Source of the DNA: Enterovibrio baiacu
GTDB lineage: Bacteria; Pseudomonadota; Gammaproteobacteria; Enterobacterales; Vibrionaceae
Assembly: GCF_004120195.1 (NCBI RefSeq)
Contig: NZ_SCHN01000023.1
Location: 17,707-81,706 of the forward strand
Length of the DNA stretch: 64,000 nt
Direction: 5' to 3'
Shown here: one piece after another, positions 50,511 to 59,230 of the stretch
Numbering within the stretch: position 1 is the stretch's first letter
Layout: every line of letters starts with the position of its first letter
Program-made: the position numbers and the translations under genes
Notes under the pieces: generated by a model
What the model was told of the DNA's origin: nothing
Database searches by the model: none
Seen by the model: the letters and a program-made list of their open reading frames with translations, nothing else

Positions 50511-50533
50511 GCGGTGCGCGCCCTGCGCACCGC
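50511..50533 (+). repeat. 9-bp GC-rich hairpin after cbp
   Basis: GCGGTGCGC, loop GCCCT and GCGCACCGC form a perfect stem. It is followed by a pyrimidine run rich in C rather than T, so it is probably an mRNA-stabilising or partial terminator element that keeps cbp message above that of the permeases. Confidence 0.7.
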
Positions 50534-50632
50534 CTTTCCCCCCTCCTTTTATATTTATGGCAGATTCTGTCAGGGGAAGGGTTTGTCCTAAATTCGGTAG
50601 CAGGACGCTACTGGTTTGGAAAGGTGTGAGTT

Positions 50633-51619
50633 ATGGGTTATTTCCTACGACGTCTGACGTTCTATTTTATTGCTTTTCTCGTGGCTGCCACGATCAACTT
50701 TATTCTTCCTAGGGCGATGCCTGGTGACCCAGTCACCATGATGTTTGCTAACGCAACTGTACAGGTTACGCCAGAACGTATCGCGGCGATGACAAAGCTA
50801 CTTGGCTTTGTAGATGGTCCTCTATACGAACAGTACTTCACGTACATTAAAAGTATCCTGAGCTGGAACCTTGGTGTCTCTATCCAGACTTATCCGCAAA
50901 CTGTAAATGCCATGCTTGGCAACGCAGTGGGCTGGTCTCTGTTCCTAGCAGGTACTGCAGTTATTCTTTCTTTCTGTATTGGTTCGGTACTCGGCATCTT
51001 CGCTGCTTGGAAACGCGGTAGCCGATACGATGCATTCATTTCTCCAGCAATGCTTGTTGTTCAGGCCGTACCACCAGTCGTAACAGCAATGATCGTGCTT
51101 TACACCTTTGCTATCGGCTTAAAATGGTTCCCAACCAGTTACGCCTATACACCAGGTACGATGGCTGACTGGACAAGCCTTGCGTTCTATAAAGACATTG
51201 CTTACCACGCTGTTCTTCCGCTTTTCTGTGCAACCATTATTCAGATTGGTGGCTTCCTCATCGCCATGCGTAACAACATGATTAACCTTCTCAATGAAGA
51301 CTACATCACCATGGCTAAAGGTAAGGGGTTGTCAGACAACCGCGTTGTCTTTAACTACGCCGCTCGCAACGCACTATTGCCAAGTGTCACTGCACTTTCA
51401 ATGGCACTAGGTATGGCTATCGGTGGCCAGATGATTGTTGAAATCATCTTCAACTACCCAGGTCTTGGCACTGTTTTGCTCAACGCAATCAACAGCCGTG
51501 ACTATCAAGTTCTTCAAGGCCAGCTTCTGATCATGACCTTGTTCATGCTGTTCTTTAACTTCCTAGCTGACTTGCTCATCGTTGCTCTCGACCCACGTCT
51601 GCGTAAGGGAGGCAAATAA
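50633..51619 (+). CDS. chitooligosaccharide ABC transporter permease 1 (DppB-like)
   Basis: Inner-membrane permease of the oligopeptide type. 328 residues with six membrane segments: about 7-28, 100-125, 140-162, 195-215, 245-270 and 290-315. The ABC-contact EAA-like loop lies in NEDYITMAKGKGLSDNRVVFNYAARNALLP. The N-terminus MGYFLRRLTFYFIAFLVAATINFILPRAMPGDP is the usual DppB-type start. It sits between the binding protein and a second permease, in line with import of chitin oligosaccharides. AGGTGTGAG precedes the ATG. Confidence 0.93.
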   Translation: MGYFLRRLTFYFIAFLVAATINFILPRAMPGDPVTMMFANATVQVTPERIAAMTKLLGFVDGPLYEQYFTYIKSILSWNLGVSIQTYPQTVNAMLGNAVGWSLFLAGTAVILSFCIGSVLGIFAAWKRGSRYDAFISPAMLVVQAVPPVVTAMIVLYTFAIGLKWFPTSYAYTPGTMADWTSLAFYKDIAYHAVLPLFCATIIQIGGFLIAMRNNMINLLNEDYITMAKGKGLSDNRVVFNYAARNALLPSVTALSMALGMAIGGQMIVEIIFNYPGLGTVLLNAINSRDYQVLQGQLLIMTLFMLFFNFLADLLIVALDPRLRKGGK

Positions 51620-51621
51620 TC

Positions 51622-52650
51622 ATGAAAGGTCTTATTACTCTTTTAAAAGGTAACCCTAAGGCACTGTTTGGTGTGGTTATTCTTTCGGTATTCATCTTAG
51701 GCGCAATCTTTGCCCCTCTTATCACAAGCTTTGCGCCTGATAAGAAGACTGGTGGTCCACATGAATACCCTGCGTTTATTGTAAAAGCGGCACAGTCAAA
51801 TCCTGATGGCTGGATTGCGGAAAACCTTGCAGATAACCGTCGTACGCTTCTTCTTTCTAAGAAAGCTGAACACGTCCTCGGTACCTCTCGCATGGGTCGT
51901 GACATTTGGTCTCAAGTGGTATACGGCGCACGAGTATCACTGGCCGTTGGTTTTGGCGCTGGTCTTTTGGTGTGTTTCCTAGCAACCGCAATTGGTGTAT
52001 CAGCAGGTTACTTCGGCGGTCGTGTGGATGACGTTTTGTCGGCAGCCATGAACATCATGCTGGTTCTGCCTCAATATCCGTTGCTGTTCGTTATCGCCGC
52101 CTTTATCGGTCAGTCCGGCCCGCTAACGATAACCTTGGTTATCGGCTTAACCTCCTGGGCATGGGGTGCGAGGGTTGTGCGAGCACAAACCTTATCACTC
52201 AGAGAAAAAGAGTTTGTTAAAGCTGCAGAAGTTCTGGGCGAATCAACGTGGCGCATCATCTTCATTGAGATTCTTCCAAACCTTATCTCAATCGTCGGCG
52301 CAAGTTTCATCGGTTCGGTAATGCTGGCCATCATGACGGAAGCTGTTATCTCCTTCCTGGGCATGGGCGACCCGAACACCGTGAGCTGGGGCGTGATGCT
52401 TTACAACGTACAAACATCTTCTTCAATGATTATCGGCGCTTGGTGGGAACTGCTTGCTCCATGTATCGCACTGACATTGGTTGCGACCGGTCTTGCAATG
52501 CTTAACTTCGCAGTCGATGAAATTGCTAACCCGCAGCTTCGTGCTCAAAAAGGCATGAAACGCTGGAAGAAAATGCAAGAAGACGAGAAGAAATCACGTA
52601 GCCAGGCTGAACTAGCGCCACAAAATGCAGTACTGAGCGGAGAAAAATAA
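51622..52650 (+). CDS. chitooligosaccharide ABC transporter permease 2 (DppC-like)
   Basis: Second permease of the importer, 342 residues. First helix at about 14-33, a periplasmic loop of roughly 75 residues, then five further helices from residue 110 to 310. The EAA-type contact motif is in LSLREKEFVKAAEVLGESTWRIIFIEILPN. The hydrophilic C-terminal tail (KGMKRWKKMQEDEKKSRS) is longer than usual. Begins two bases after the preceding stop with GGAGG inside the upstream gene; its stop overlaps the next start by one base. Confidence 0.93.
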   Translation: MKGLITLLKGNPKALFGVVILSVFILGAIFAPLITSFAPDKKTGGPHEYPAFIVKAAQSNPDGWIAENLADNRRTLLLSKKAEHVLGTSRMGRDIWSQVVYGARVSLAVGFGAGLLVCFLATAIGVSAGYFGGRVDDVLSAAMNIMLVLPQYPLLFVIAAFIGQSGPLTITLVIGLTSWAWGARVVRAQTLSLREKEFVKAAEVLGESTWRIIFIEILPNLISIVGASFIGSVMLAIMTEAVISFLGMGDPNTVSWGVMLYNVQTSSSMIIGAWWELLAPCIALTLVATGLAMLNFAVDEIANPQLRAQKGMKRWKKMQEDEKKSRSQAELAPQNAVLSGEK

Positions 52651-53615
52651 TGACTGATCCACAACTATCAATCCGCAACCTATGTGTTGACTATATTACC
52701 GACGCGGGCGATGTCCGCGCGGTAAACAACGTCAGCTTCGACATTGGTAAAGGCGAAGTATTTGGTCTAGCTGGTGAATCTGGCTGTGGTAAATCAACCG
52801 TTGCAATGTCGCTAATGCGTCTTCATAAGCCACCTGCATTTATCAGTGGCGGTGAAGTGTTCTTTAACGGTCAAGACATCATGAAGTACAGCGACGAGCG
52901 CATGAGCCGCTTCCGCTGGAAAGAAGTGTCAATGGTGTTCCAGTCTGCGATGAACGCACTGAACCCTGTATTGACCATGGAAGAGCAGTTCTGTGACGTC
53001 ATTATGCGTCACACCAACATGACCCGTGAACAAGCGGTTCGCCGCGCTGAAGGTCTACTGGAAATCGTTGATATCCACGCAAGCCGTCTTCGCGACTACC
53101 CTCACCAGTTCTCTGGTGGCATGCGTCAGCGTTTGGTTATCGCTATCGCGTTGGCTCTGAATCCGAAAATGATCATCATGGATGAACCAACAACGGCACT
53201 GGACGTTGTGGTTCAACGTGAAATCCTTCAAAAGATCCACGCACTTAAAGAAGAATTTGGCTTCTCTATCTTGTTCATTACGCACGACCTTTCTTTGATG
53301 GTCGAGTTCACTGACCGTATCGGCATCATGTATGCAGGTCAGTTGATTGAGGTAGCACCAGCGAAAGAAATTCTGAAGAACCCGTATCACCCTTACACCG
53401 AAGGACTTGCTAGCTCCTTCCCTCCGCTGACGGGACCAAAAACGCGTCTTACCGGTATTCCAGGCAACCCTTTGAACTTGCTTGAAATCCCACAAGGCTG
53501 CCGTTTCCAGGCTCGTTGTGGAAAGGCCAAAGACAGCTGTTTCAACGTCGCAAACACCCTGACTCAGGTCGAATCTAACCGTTTCACCAACTGCCACTTG
53601 TTCACGAATAAGTGA
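52650..53615 (+). CDS. chitooligosaccharide ABC transporter ATPase 1 (DppD-like)
   Basis: ATP-binding subunit, 321 residues. Walker A GESGCGKST, signature FSGGMRQR, Walker B MIIMDEPTTALD and the switch His in ITHDLS are all present. The oligopeptide-family C-terminal extension carries CRFQARCGKAKDSC, a Cys pattern that in relatives binds an iron-sulfur cluster. ATG shares a base with the preceding stop (TAATG). Confidence 0.95.
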   Translation: MTDPQLSIRNLCVDYITDAGDVRAVNNVSFDIGKGEVFGLAGESGCGKSTVAMSLMRLHKPPAFISGGEVFFNGQDIMKYSDERMSRFRWKEVSMVFQSAMNALNPVLTMEEQFCDVIMRHTNMTREQAVRRAEGLLEIVDIHASRLRDYPHQFSGGMRQRLVIAIALALNPKMIIMDEPTTALDVVVQREILQKIHALKEEFGFSILFITHDLSLMVEFTDRIGIMYAGQLIEVAPAKEILKNPYHPYTEGLASSFPPLTGPKTRLTGIPGNPLNLLEIPQGCRFQARCGKAKDSCFNVANTLTQVESNRFTNCHLFTNK

Positions 53616-53645
53616 TCTGGCGTTTAGCGACTTGTAGGAGTGAAC

Positions 53646-54635
53646 ATGACTAAAGAATTAGGTAACCCGATCATTGAAGGGAAAAATCTGGTTAAAGATT
53701 TCCAGATTAACAGCAACTCGCTGAACAAACCTAAAATGCGTGCCTTGAATGACGTGTCATTCAAGCTTTACAAAAGCCGTGGCTTGTCAGTTGTAGGTGA
53801 ATCTGGTTCAGGTAAATCTACCACGGCAAAAATCATCGCCAAGATGTACGCCGCGACGGCCGGTACGATTGAGTACAAAGGCCGCGATATCGAAACCATC
53901 ACCAACAAAAATGACCTGATGCTATACCGTCAAGGCATTCAAATGGTATGGCAAGACCCGTTTGGTTCTTTGAACCCGACACACACCATTTTCCACCACA
54001 TTGCGCGTCCTTTGAAAATTCACAACAAAGTTAGCGGCAATGCAAAAGAGTTGGAAGAGCGTGTATATGAACTGCTTAACCAAGTCGGCCTAACACCACC
54101 TAAAGAAACGGCGGCGAAATATCCGCACCAACTTTCTGGTGGTCAACGTCAACGTGTCAACTTGGCGCGTAACTTGGCAGTGGGTGCTGAAGTGGTTCTG
54201 GCTGACGAACCTACATCAATGCTCGACGTTTCTATCCGTGCAGGTGTATTGAACCTAATGGAAGAAATGAAGTTCGAGCGCGAAATGGCGTTGCTATATA
54301 TCACGCACGATATCGCAACAGCACGTTACATCGCTGAAGATTTGGCCGTGATGTATGTGGGTCACATGGTTGAGTGGGGCGATTGTGAAGAAATCATTCA
54401 CCACCCTCAGCACCCGTACACCAAGCTGCTCGTTTCTGCAGTACCCGATCCTTCTAAGTCTATTCACCAGAAACTTGAAGGTAACAAAGGCGAAATCCCT
54501 CTTTGGACACCAGATACTCGTGGCTGTCCATTCGCGGGTCGCTGTCTGCATGCTACTGACAAATGCCGTGAGCAATTGCCAGGTGTAACCAAGCTATCAG
54601 ACAACCACTTCGTACGCTGTTACCTGTTCGAATAA
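53646..54635 (+). CDS. chitooligosaccharide ABC transporter ATPase 2 (DppF-like)
   Basis: Second ATPase of the importer, 329 residues. Walker A GESGSGKST, signature LSGGQRQRVNLAR, Walker B VVLADEPTSMLD and switch ITHD are intact. The C-terminal extension holds CPFAGRCLHATDKC. Start ATG 53646 lies five bases after TAGGAG; a GTG two codons upstream overlaps that ribosome site and is less likely. The two ATPases together would power the two permeases. Confidence 0.95.
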   Translation: MTKELGNPIIEGKNLVKDFQINSNSLNKPKMRALNDVSFKLYKSRGLSVVGESGSGKSTTAKIIAKMYAATAGTIEYKGRDIETITNKNDLMLYRQGIQMVWQDPFGSLNPTHTIFHHIARPLKIHNKVSGNAKELEERVYELLNQVGLTPPKETAAKYPHQLSGGQRQRVNLARNLAVGAEVVLADEPTSMLDVSIRAGVLNLMEEMKFEREMALLYITHDIATARYIAEDLAVMYVGHMVEWGDCEEIIHHPQHPYTKLLVSAVPDPSKSIHQKLEGNKGEIPLWTPDTRGCPFAGRCLHATDKCREQLPGVTKLSDNHFVRCYLFE

Positions 54636-54667
54636 TTGTTTTTCGAACAGACTATTTAGGAGGAACA

Positions 54668-56401
54668 ATGCAGCTGTTGACCAACCATATCGGCTATGAG
54701 CGTTTAGGCAGTAAAAGTGCGCTCATTCTTGCTAAGCATGCCGTAACTGCTGAGCTTGCCGATATTGTGGATTGCCGTACAGGTCAATCCGTGATGCAGC
54801 TGCCTGTCCGTGCTTGTGGTCCAGTAGACCAATGGCATACTGGTGATGTGTATAGCATCGACTTCTCCGCACTCGAGCAGTGCGGAGCGTTCTGCATAAA
54901 AGTGGGAGAGACGACCTCTCCTGCTTTTTCTATCGCAGACGGTATCCTTTTCGATCGCACGTTTTCTGATGTGATCCACTACTTCAAATCTCAGCGTTGT
55001 ACAGGCAAGTTTGATCAATATGATCGCGCCGTTCCACTGCTTGGTTCTGACCAAAAAGTTGACGTTCGCGGTGGGTGGTATGATGCATCTGGCGATGTCA
55101 GTAAGTATTTCAGTCACCTTTCCTACGGTAACTATTTAAACCCTCAACAAATTCCAATGATCGTCTGGAACATGCTTCATGCATTAGAAACGCTTTCCAG
55201 CGATGCGCCTCGTTTTACACAAACACGCCTGCACGATGAAGCTCTGTTTGGTGCCGACTTCTTAGTCCGCATGCAACATGACAACGGCTACTTCTATACC
55301 ACGGTGTTTGATAAGTGGAGCAAGGACACGACTCAACGTGAGATCTGTGCGTACGAAACCCAAAAAGGCAATAAAACTGACGCCTACCAAGCGGGATTCC
55401 GCCAAGGTGCAGGTGTTGCGATTGCCGCGTTGGCAAAAGCAGCGCGACTGGGCGAAGGGGCAGATTTTTCCGTTGAAACTTATAAAGACACCGCGGAACG
55501 CGGCTATTGGCATTTAAAAGAAAACAACAACGCCTATTTAGATGATGGCTGTGAAAACACCATCGATTTTTACTGTGCTTTGCTTGCCACCGTAGAACTT
55601 TACCAATTAACTCAAGACGTGACTTACCTTGATGAGTCACGTTATTGGGCGGCTCGTTTGATCGAGCAGCAAAAAAGCGACGAAAACATCGCACACTTCT
55701 GGTCGGCGAACAGTGACGGCTCTCGCCCTTACTATCACGCTGCCGAAGCGGGTCTTCCTGCCATCACATTGATGCAGTATTTGACGATTGAAACGGATGC
55801 AACGCGAAAAAGTGCGGCACTTCAAACTTTCGTCAACGCATTGAATTTTGAGCTACTTATAACGCATCAAGTCAATAATCCATTCGGTTATCCAAGGCAG
55901 TATGTGAAAAATGTTGAGGGGGAAAAACGCACAAGCTTTTTTATCGCTCAGCAAAACGAAACCGGCTATTGGTGGCAGGGTGAGAACGCACGTTTGGGCT
56001 CTCTCGCAACCATGGCATTTATGGCAATCTCGTTCATTGACGATGAATCCCTAAAACATCGTCTGAACACATATGGACAAAATGCTCTGAACTGGATTTT
56101 GGGTCTCAACCCTTATGACATGTGCATGCTCGATGGGCACGGAAGAAACAACCCTGATTACCTTCCTGAACTCGGCTTTATCAACGCCAAAGGCGGCGTT
56201 TGCAACGGTATTACCGCCGGGTTTGATAACCCGAATGACATCGCCTTCAACCCTGATATTCATAAAGACGACATGCTACAGAACTGGCGCTGGGGCGAAC
56301 AATGGATCCCGCATGCCGGTTGGTATTTGCTGGCGCTAGCAGCACAAAAGCAAGCGATGAAAAACGTCACATCTCACGATAAGGCGCTTTCTCATGGCTA
56401 A
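54668..56401 (+). CDS. GH9 exo-beta-glucosaminidase-like enzyme
   Basis: 577 residues: an Ig-like N-terminal domain (about 1-95) and a family 9 (alpha/alpha)6 catalytic domain. No signal peptide, so cytoplasmic, unlike secreted GH9 cellulases. Catalytic-type aspartates Asp139 and Asp143 are in GGWYDASGD. The likely acid is Glu544 (RWGEQW), and the GH9 pattern LNPYDMCMLDGHGRNNP is present. Homologues in Vibrio and Photobacterium remove glucosamine from chitosan oligosaccharides. The following glucosamine kinase overlaps by eight bases and supports GlcN as the product. AGGAGG precedes the ATG. Confidence 0.9.
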   Translation: MQLLTNHIGYERLGSKSALILAKHAVTAELADIVDCRTGQSVMQLPVRACGPVDQWHTGDVYSIDFSALEQCGAFCIKVGETTSPAFSIADGILFDRTFSDVIHYFKSQRCTGKFDQYDRAVPLLGSDQKVDVRGGWYDASGDVSKYFSHLSYGNYLNPQQIPMIVWNMLHALETLSSDAPRFTQTRLHDEALFGADFLVRMQHDNGYFYTTVFDKWSKDTTQREICAYETQKGNKTDAYQAGFRQGAGVAIAALAKAARLGEGADFSVETYKDTAERGYWHLKENNNAYLDDGCENTIDFYCALLATVELYQLTQDVTYLDESRYWAARLIEQQKSDENIAHFWSANSDGSRPYYHAAEAGLPAITLMQYLTIETDATRKSAALQTFVNALNFELLITHQVNNPFGYPRQYVKNVEGEKRTSFFIAQQNETGYWWQGENARLGSLATMAFMAISFIDDESLKHRLNTYGQNALNWILGLNPYDMCMLDGHGRNNPDYLPELGFINAKGGVCNGITAGFDNPNDIAFNPDIHKDDMLQNWRWGEQWIPHAGWYLLALAAQKQAMKNVTSHDKALSHG

Positions 56402-57272
56402 TTTCTTTTGTGGTGTGGATGGCGGCGGCACGTCATGTCGTGCCCGTATTGTGGATGAAAATGGGACGGTTGTCGGCGAAGCAAAAACCGGCTCAGCCAA
56501 CATTTTGTTAGGCGTAGAGTTTGCGATGTCTTCCATTCAGTCAGCAATTTCACAAGCCGCAGAACAAGCAGGTATCACTGATCTTTCTTGTCTCTCTGTT
56601 GGCCTAGCACTGGCAGGGGCTGAACAAAAATCTGCATGGATGGCATTCATGGCTCTGCCACACCCTTATAAACACATGACGCTGAATACCGATGGTTACG
56701 GCGCTTGCATGGGTGCATTTAAGGGTGAAAACGGTGCCATTGTGATTGCGGGGACTGGCTCAGTCGGCATTGCACTTCAAAACGGCCAACAAGTGGTTAT
56801 TGGTGGTCGAGAGTTCCCGATTTCAGATCAAGGTGGGGGCGCAGTCATGGGCCTTCGTCTGATCCAGCAAACCTTACTGGCTCATGATGACTTACGTCCA
56901 TCATCAGCTCTGTCGGATTATGTTCTTGCGCACTTTAACAATGACCTAGACGAGATTGTCATGTGGTCAAAAACAGCAAAACCTCGTGATTACGGTCAAT
57001 TCAGTCCAAAGATTTTCGAATTGGCCATGCAACGAGATGCGCTCGCTATGGAGTTACTGCAAGGCTCAGCCGACGACGTAGAACGCCTCATACTGGGATT
57101 GGCCCGTAAAGGCGCTTCGCAAATCGCATTAATGGGCAGCATTGGTGAGCGCATTGTCGCGTGGTTGTCACCTGCAGCTCAGAGCTTGCTGGTTGAACCC
57201 AAGGCGGACGCCATGGCCGGTGCACTTTTAATGGCACACGGTAACCACAACCTCTACCCGCTTTCGAGATAA
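56394..57272 (+). CDS. gspK: glucosamine kinase GspK (BcrAD/BadF-type)
   Basis: ATP-dependent kinase that phosphorylates glucosamine to GlcN-6-P in the cytoplasm. 292 residues of the ASKHA fold. Phosphate loops are DGGGTSCRAR at residues 8-17 and AGTGSVGIAL near 120. Adenosine-side motif AKPRDYGQFSPKIFELA and the later Gly-rich MGSIGERI are present. V. cholerae GspK from the same operon position is specific for glucosamine rather than GlcNAc. Eight-base overlap with the GH9 gene (ATGGCTAA) couples the two enzymes, one releasing the sugar and the next trapping it. Confidence 0.92.
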   Translation: MANFFCGVDGGGTSCRARIVDENGTVVGEAKTGSANILLGVEFAMSSIQSAISQAAEQAGITDLSCLSVGLALAGAEQKSAWMAFMALPHPYKHMTLNTDGYGACMGAFKGENGAIVIAGTGSVGIALQNGQQVVIGGREFPISDQGGGAVMGLRLIQQTLLAHDDLRPSSALSDYVLAHFNNDLDEIVMWSKTAKPRDYGQFSPKIFELAMQRDALAMELLQGSADDVERLILGLARKGASQIALMGSIGERIVAWLSPAAQSLLVEPKADAMAGALLMAHGNHNLYPLSR

Positions 57273-57275
57273 GCC

Positions 57276-59192
57276 ATGAATTTTCGTTTAGACCTCAACG
57301 TGATTGACGTCCAGCAAAATGAAAGTCGCTTTGCGCTGGTACTGCACAATCTCTCAGAAACAAACATTGAACACTGGCAGCTAACGTTTAGCGTTAGTCG
57401 CTTTGTTATCCCTACCAGTGTTTCGCATGGCACATTAAAACAAGTAGGCAGTCTATGTACATTTGAAAGCGGACAGCCACTTAATGCCAATGATCACTTG
57501 TATGTAGAATTTAGCCACAGAACCAAGCCTTTCTCTCTTCATGACGAAGGCATTGCAGATGCGTGCTTGCTCGTAACCACCTCAACAGGTGTACATGCGA
57601 TCCCCGTAGAAACCACCACGATCAATCTGGGTGCACAATCTCCTGAGCGCGAACCGCTATCGCTTCCTGAGCCGAAAGACATCAACCTCATTCCTCAGCC
57701 AAAAGCCATGGTGGTTAAATCAGGGCATTTTGCCATTGCTGACGATTGTGCGATTGCCAGTGATGACGAAGACGCTAAATCAGCCGCGCTTTGGCTTTCA
57801 GAAGAGCTATCAGACCATCTACGTCGTGATATTTCGGTTAAACAAGAAGGCCAGATTCGACTCAAAAAAGACGCATCGTTAGCACCGTCGAAATACCGAT
57901 TAAGCGTGTCTTTAAACGCCGTTGTGATTACTGCTTCAGACAAATGTGGCTTTAGCTATGGCGTGGCAACCCTGCTTCAACTGCTGCCCGTTCATGCTTC
58001 TCATCGCCATTACGCTGGGTTCGCGATCCCTTGTGTTGAGATTGAGGATCACCCTCGCTTTGGCTACCGCGGCATGATGTTGGATTGTGCACGTCACTTC
58101 CACCCGCTTCGTCGTGTGAAAGATCTGATCAACCAACTCGCACGCTTGAAATTCAATCATTTTCATTGGCATTTGACCGATGACGAAGGTTGGCGCATTC
58201 AGATTGATGCTTACCCAGAGCTGACTGAAATTGGCGCGTGGCGTGGACCATTCGAAACCATCGAACCACAGTACACATCGCTGTCGAAGATCCACGGTGG
58301 CTTCTATACCAAAGATGAAATTCGCGATGTGATCGCGTATGCCGCCTTACGTGGCATCACCGTCATCCCGGAGATCGACATTCCGGGGCACTGCCGTGCT
58401 GCCATCAAATCTTTGCCGCATTTGCTCGTCGAAGAGGCAGATACGTCGGCCTACCGCAGTATTCAGAACTTCAATGACAATGTTCTAAACCCGGGTATTG
58501 AGGGCACTTACACCTTCTTAGAAACCGTGTTTGATGAGGTTTGCGAATTGTTTCCAAGTCCTTTCATTCATGTGGGTGCCGATGAAGTACCTGACAATGT
58601 TTGGACTGAAAGCCCGTCATGCAAAACCTTGATGAAAGAGAAAGGCTATGCAGACAGCAAAGATTTGCAAGGTCACTTGTTGCGTCATGTGGAGAAATAC
58701 CTCGACGCCAAGGGCAAGCAAATGTTGGGCTGGGAAGAAGTGGTGTTTGGCGACAAGGTCAGCAAAAACACTGTGATCTTCGCTTGGCTCAGCGAGCAAT
58801 CTGGTTTGGATTGCATCCGCAATGGTTACAACATTGTGCTGCAACCTGGACAAGAAACCTATCTCGATATGGCACAAGACTTCTCGGCAGACGAGCCGGG
58901 AACAGATTGGGCTGCAAAGATACCGCTTGAAAAAGCATACCACTACGAGCCTTTTTCCCACTCAGACGCTACTCAAAATGAATTTGAGAAGGTGAAAGGT
59001 ATCCAGTGCGCACTTTGGTGCGAAATGACCAATACCCAAAGCCGCTTTGAATACATGATCTTCCCTCGCCTCTTTGCGATTGCAGAAGTGTGTTGGAGCG
59101 CCAAGGAACAGCGAGACTGGGCAGACTTTCAAGCCCGTCTTAGCGGACAACTACAGTACCTGGATCGTCTAGGTATTAATTATCGTCGGTAA
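57276..59192 (+). CDS. GH20 beta-N-acetylhexosaminidase, cytoplasmic
   Basis: Splits terminal GlcNAc from chitin oligosaccharides by substrate-assisted catalysis. 638 residues. The N-terminal domain (about 1-145) is of unclear fold, then the GH20 accessory domain, then the TIM barrel from about 265. NHFHWHLTDDEGWRIQ and HVGADEVPDNVW are the family signatures, with catalytic Asp436-Glu437. Substrate-binding tryptophans occur in QMLGWEEVVFG and QCALWCEM. No signal peptide, so it acts on imported sugars. Starts three bases after the gspK stop. Confidence 0.95.
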   Translation: MNFRLDLNVIDVQQNESRFALVLHNLSETNIEHWQLTFSVSRFVIPTSVSHGTLKQVGSLCTFESGQPLNANDHLYVEFSHRTKPFSLHDEGIADACLLVTTSTGVHAIPVETTTINLGAQSPEREPLSLPEPKDINLIPQPKAMVVKSGHFAIADDCAIASDDEDAKSAALWLSEELSDHLRRDISVKQEGQIRLKKDASLAPSKYRLSVSLNAVVITASDKCGFSYGVATLLQLLPVHASHRHYAGFAIPCVEIEDHPRFGYRGMMLDCARHFHPLRRVKDLINQLARLKFNHFHWHLTDDEGWRIQIDAYPELTEIGAWRGPFETIEPQYTSLSKIHGGFYTKDEIRDVIAYAALRGITVIPEIDIPGHCRAAIKSLPHLLVEEADTSAYRSIQNFNDNVLNPGIEGTYTFLETVFDEVCELFPSPFIHVGADEVPDNVWTESPSCKTLMKEKGYADSKDLQGHLLRHVEKYLDAKGKQMLGWEEVVFGDKVSKNTVIFAWLSEQSGLDCIRNGYNIVLQPGQETYLDMAQDFSADEPGTDWAAKIPLEKAYHYEPFSHSDATQNEFEKVKGIQCALWCEMTNTQSRFEYMIFPRLFAIAEVCWSAKEQRDWADFQARLSGQLQYLDRLGINYRR

Positions 59193-59230
59193 TAACTTCA
59201 CTTTTTTGATTTTGTAGAAGGAAATACGCC

